Assembly: GCA_021904315.1 (NCBI GenBank)
Contig: CM038920.1
Span: 17,980,001 to 18,044,000 of the forward strand
Length of the DNA: 64,000 nucleotides
Direction of reading: 5' to 3'
Source of the DNA: Sphagnum magellanicum
Lineage: Eukaryota > Streptophyta > Sphagnopsida > Sphagnales > Sphagnaceae
A program made the translations under genes and the position numbers. The notes under the pieces are model-generated. The model searched no databases and had not been told where the DNA came from. It worked only from the letters and a program-made list of their open reading frames with translations. Every line of letters begins with the position of its first letter. The first letter of the stretch is position 1. This document shows positions 62,301 to 64,000 of the stretch, piece after piece.

Positions 62301-64000
62301 CCGAAAACTATGGATAATCAACACAGGTTTTCCATGGCGGCTGAGGTCAAACAAGCAATTCCAGCTGCAGTCCAGAAAAGCTTGGTGCCCAAGAATATGT
62401 ATGGCCGTGTAGTATATTTTGTGTAGACCTTCCTGTACAGAACCTGATCTTTACTCACGTCGACGTCGTGCGTTATAAGAAAAGGAATTTGAACTTCCCA
62501 ATTGAAACCTGGAATTCATGACCTGCCTAGTTTTTATTTGCAGAGGAGCAGCAGCCGCCGATGGTGACTTAGCTGTACGGGAACATGTGATGGTAGCGTA
62601 CCAACGTTTACGACCAGGGGTCGACACCAAGAAGGCGATTCCCCAAGATGGACATCGAGGCTGGAAGAAATACGGAAAGAAAAGCATTCAAAATGCAAAC
62701 TTTTGCAGGTAAAGAAATTGATATCATCCATAGCAGTACTAAAACTCTTGCTACTTTCTAATATTTGCCATTACCTAATGTCAAATTGTCAATGTAAGGC
62801 CTGAGGTCAGGGAAGTTACTAGAATAAGGATATGGGGCCAGGCCAAGGTGGTGCCCGCATTCTGGTTACGCCCTCGTTCGAGAGCCTTCCCAAGCGTAAA
62901 GCAACATAATGAATGTTCCTCTTTAATAAAAAAACCTAAGATCCCTCTGGTGTAGTACAGTGAATGTTACCTTTTTAATGTGCGCTCCAAATACACTATG
63001 AAATTTTTGGGAGTGCTTTACTATAATTATGGCAAAATAAAGGCACATATTGTACATTGTAATGAATGAAACCACTAAGTTTATCTCACACATGTGTTAA
63101 GAGCCACGGCTTTTGTGTGAGAGAAATCACCTTCCCTTGTAGTGTGTATGTGAGCTAGTTATTGTAGAGTCTTCTCCACTGCAACTCGGCTTCATTTCCT
63201 TACAGCTGCAGGCTGCTGATGAACGAATCGGTTGTTCATGAGGTGTGCTGTATATGTAACAGAGGATACTACAAGTGCAGTGAGAAGGAGTGCAATGCAA
63301 AGAAGAAGGTGCAGCCCACAGACGCGGATCCCTCCCTCTTTGAAGTCACCTATTCTGGTACTCATACCTGCAGCTCCATGAGCAAGAAACAAAAAAGAGT
63401 CCAGCTGCCTCATGTGCCACCACCTGCGGCAGCTGCTGCAGCGTGTCTAGCCGAAGTGTCTGATGATCTCATGGCACTGAACCATCCTGATCAATTATCC
63501 AAAATTACTGCAACGCCGGATGAAGCGGCAGCCGCACCAGCTGCATGTCCTGAGATGAAGCTGGGGCGAGAAACGGCTTCAACAGCTAATGCTTCAGGAA
63601 TGAAAGACGGTGATCAGCAGGAGGACCTTGCGGGACTGGTAACACCTGAGAATGGTGTCTCAGCTTTATGTCTGCTATCGACAGCTACAGAAGCAGCAGC
63701 TGCTGTTGAAGACAAAGGACTGGCCGTCGACGTGACTGCAAAACGTTTCTCTACTTTGCCAGAACTTGCTGCAGGATCATCCTGCAGGCATGATATTGCA
63801 GAGCCCGCTAACAGCTCTGGCGCCGATCTGGAAAGCCTTGAAGCAATCTCGAGTGATTCTAGCATGCCAGGAAGCTGCTGTCATGATGATCAAGACCGGA
63901 AAGCTTTGGGAAATGATGATCAGAGTACTAGTGTAGACATGATCGATACCTACATCTTGAGGACCGTCACATCTAATATTGCTGGAGGTCTTACATTATA
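59345..64000 (+). CDS. WRKY: WRKY transcription factor, group III-like, 3' end beyond window
   Basis: Nuclear DNA-binding regulator, expected to bind W-box promoter elements in stress or defence control. My exon model is 59345-59969, 61034-61436, 62544-62708 and 63263 to past 64000. All junctions keep frame and have GT/AG borders (phases 1, 2, 2). Exon 1 resembles group III N-termini: EKIQEMLSRAIRDQEDMWKIL and later ILRPLMAKIENSLDWCHLAL, two likely helices separated by a Gln/Ser-rich stretch. Exon 2 ends with a basic run (RSRSMKSKRTQSRLKRDR), a likely nuclear localisation signal. Exons 3-4 encode the WRKY domain with heptad WKKYGKK and a C-X4-C-X23-H-X-C finger. The tail is rich in Ala, Ser and Asp and still open after 240 codons. 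At over 640 residues it is long for group III (commonly 250-400). The start is the ATG at 59345; a GTG six bases earlier is not a start. The exon 1/2 junction is the least certain. Confidence 0.88.
59970..61033 (+). other. WRKY intron 1 (model), about 1.06 kb
   Basis: Donor TCAG|GTACTA and acceptor GCATGCAG|GT are the only pair that I found joining the two frames in phase with a good donor. Other AGs at 61008 and 61026 lie upstream in a different phase. The intron holds a SINE at about 60655-60850. Nothing else is recognised in it. Confidence 0.5.
60655..60850 (+). mobile_element. tRNA-derived SINE in WRKY intron 1
   Basis: A strong A box TGGCTCACTGGTA (60667-60679) and B box GGGTTCAAACCT (60717-60728) form a tRNA-type Pol III promoter about 40 bases apart. 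About 100 bases of unrelated body follow, and then an A-rich tail with G interruptions (AAAAGAAAAAAAGAACAAAA). This is the classic build of a plant SINE copied by a LINE reverse transcriptase. It sits in the same direction as the gene. Target duplications were not clear. The 80- and 85-codon frames over it are not genes. Confidence 0.8.
61437..62543 (+). other. WRKY intron 2, about 1.1 kb
   Basis: Donor GACAG|GTAAGC is near-perfect. The acceptor is TTTATTTGCAG. A TA-repeat (ATATATATAAATATATATAAA) lies just after the donor at 61449-61469. Several 60-90 codon frames on either strand within it are chance frames. No element was recognised. Confidence 0.75.
62544..62708 (+). CDS. WRKY: WRKY exon 3: N-terminal half of the WRKY domain
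   Basis: The exon follows TTTTTATTTGCAG at 62531-62543 and ends at AG|GTAAAG (62708/62709). It encodes a short Ala-rich lead, REHVMVAYQRLRPGVD, then IPQDGHRGWKKYGKK and SIQNANFC plus the first two bases of an Arg codon. DGHRGWKKYGKK aligns to the usual DGYxWRKYGQK strand that contacts W-box DNA, with R to K and Q to K changes. The following intron splits the Arg codon, which is the conserved intron position in group III (and most non-IIa/IIb) WRKY domains. Confidence 0.92.
62709..63262 (+). other. WRKY intron 3, with three in-phase acceptors
   Basis: Donor AG|GTAAAG at 62709. Three AG acceptors, at 63205 (CTTCATTTCCTTACAG), 63211 (CTGCAG) and 63262 (TATATGTAACAG), all leave the same reading phase, and no stop lies between them. 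Use of the last gives the standard WRKY domain. Use of the first two would add 19 or 17 residues (including VCCIC) inside the domain. The first has the best pyrimidine tract. Confidence 0.7.
63263..64000 (+). CDS. WRKY: WRKY exon 4: zinc finger half and C-terminal tail (open at window end)
   Basis: With the acceptor AACAG at 63258-63262, the protein reads NFC-R-GYYKCSEKECNAKKKVQ, then DPSLFEVTYSGTHTC. This restores the standard spacing between the WRKY heptad and the first zinc cysteine. Zinc ligands are C-X4-C-X23-H-X-C. H-X-C is the group III hallmark, but group III normally has C-X7-C, so the loop is three residues shorter, as in group I/II fingers. After the finger come a short basic KKQKR patch and a long Ala/Ser/Asp-rich tail, probably disordered. 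The frame is open to the last base of the window. Confidence 0.88.

Overview
The window looks like nuclear DNA from a land plant with a large, repeat-rich genome. It is AT-rich and has long stretches without genes. It holds CACTA transposons, a Ty3/gypsy LTR retrotransposon relic, solo LTRs and tRNA-derived SINEs. The only convincing host gene is an intron-containing WRKY transcription factor. A gymnosperm or another non-grass vascular plant fits, but nothing here fixes the species.

Layout. Positions 1-1438 are the right part of a CACTA-type DNA transposon. Positions 1439-10320 are mostly anonymous AT-rich DNA with two tRNA-like SINE candidates, a 160-bp tandem array (5773-6262) and an unrecognised short coding-like fragment (8647-9076, minus). 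Positions 10321-13339 are a complete non-autonomous CACTA element (3-bp target duplication CAT) with a solo LTR inside it. Positions 13340-26050 are gene-poor, with a 185-bp tandem array near 16.4-17.1 kb and a repeat at 21.0-21.36 kb that recurs inverted at 39.34-39.61 kb. Positions 26060-26800 hold a decayed MULE-like transposase on the minus strand.

Positions about 27.3-37.2 kb are a nested retrotransposon graveyard. An old minus-strand Ty3/gypsy element has the order gag, protease, RT, RNase H, integrase. Three solo LTRs of one family (TGTCGCAACC...TCA) are inserted in it, each with its own 5-bp target duplication, and a fourth truncated LTR lies at its integrase end. Positions 37.2-58.5 kb are gene-poor, with SINE candidates, short duplications, a hairpin (56431-56475) and a clear 211-bp Tourist-like MITE (57059-57269, TSD TTA).

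Positions 58555-64000 form the gene-bearing end. A 56-bp tandem repeat with TTGAC cores (58555-58890) lies about 450-790 bp upstream of a TATA box and a four-exon WRKY gene that runs off the window. The encoded protein combines a group III-like N-terminus, a divergent WKKYGKK heptad, and a C-X4-C-X23-H-X-C zinc finger. The intron that interrupts the DNA-binding domain has three 3' splice sites in the same phase. The WRKY gene, its possible self-regulatory repeat and its splice choice are the most interesting biology here. I see no sign of an entirely new system.
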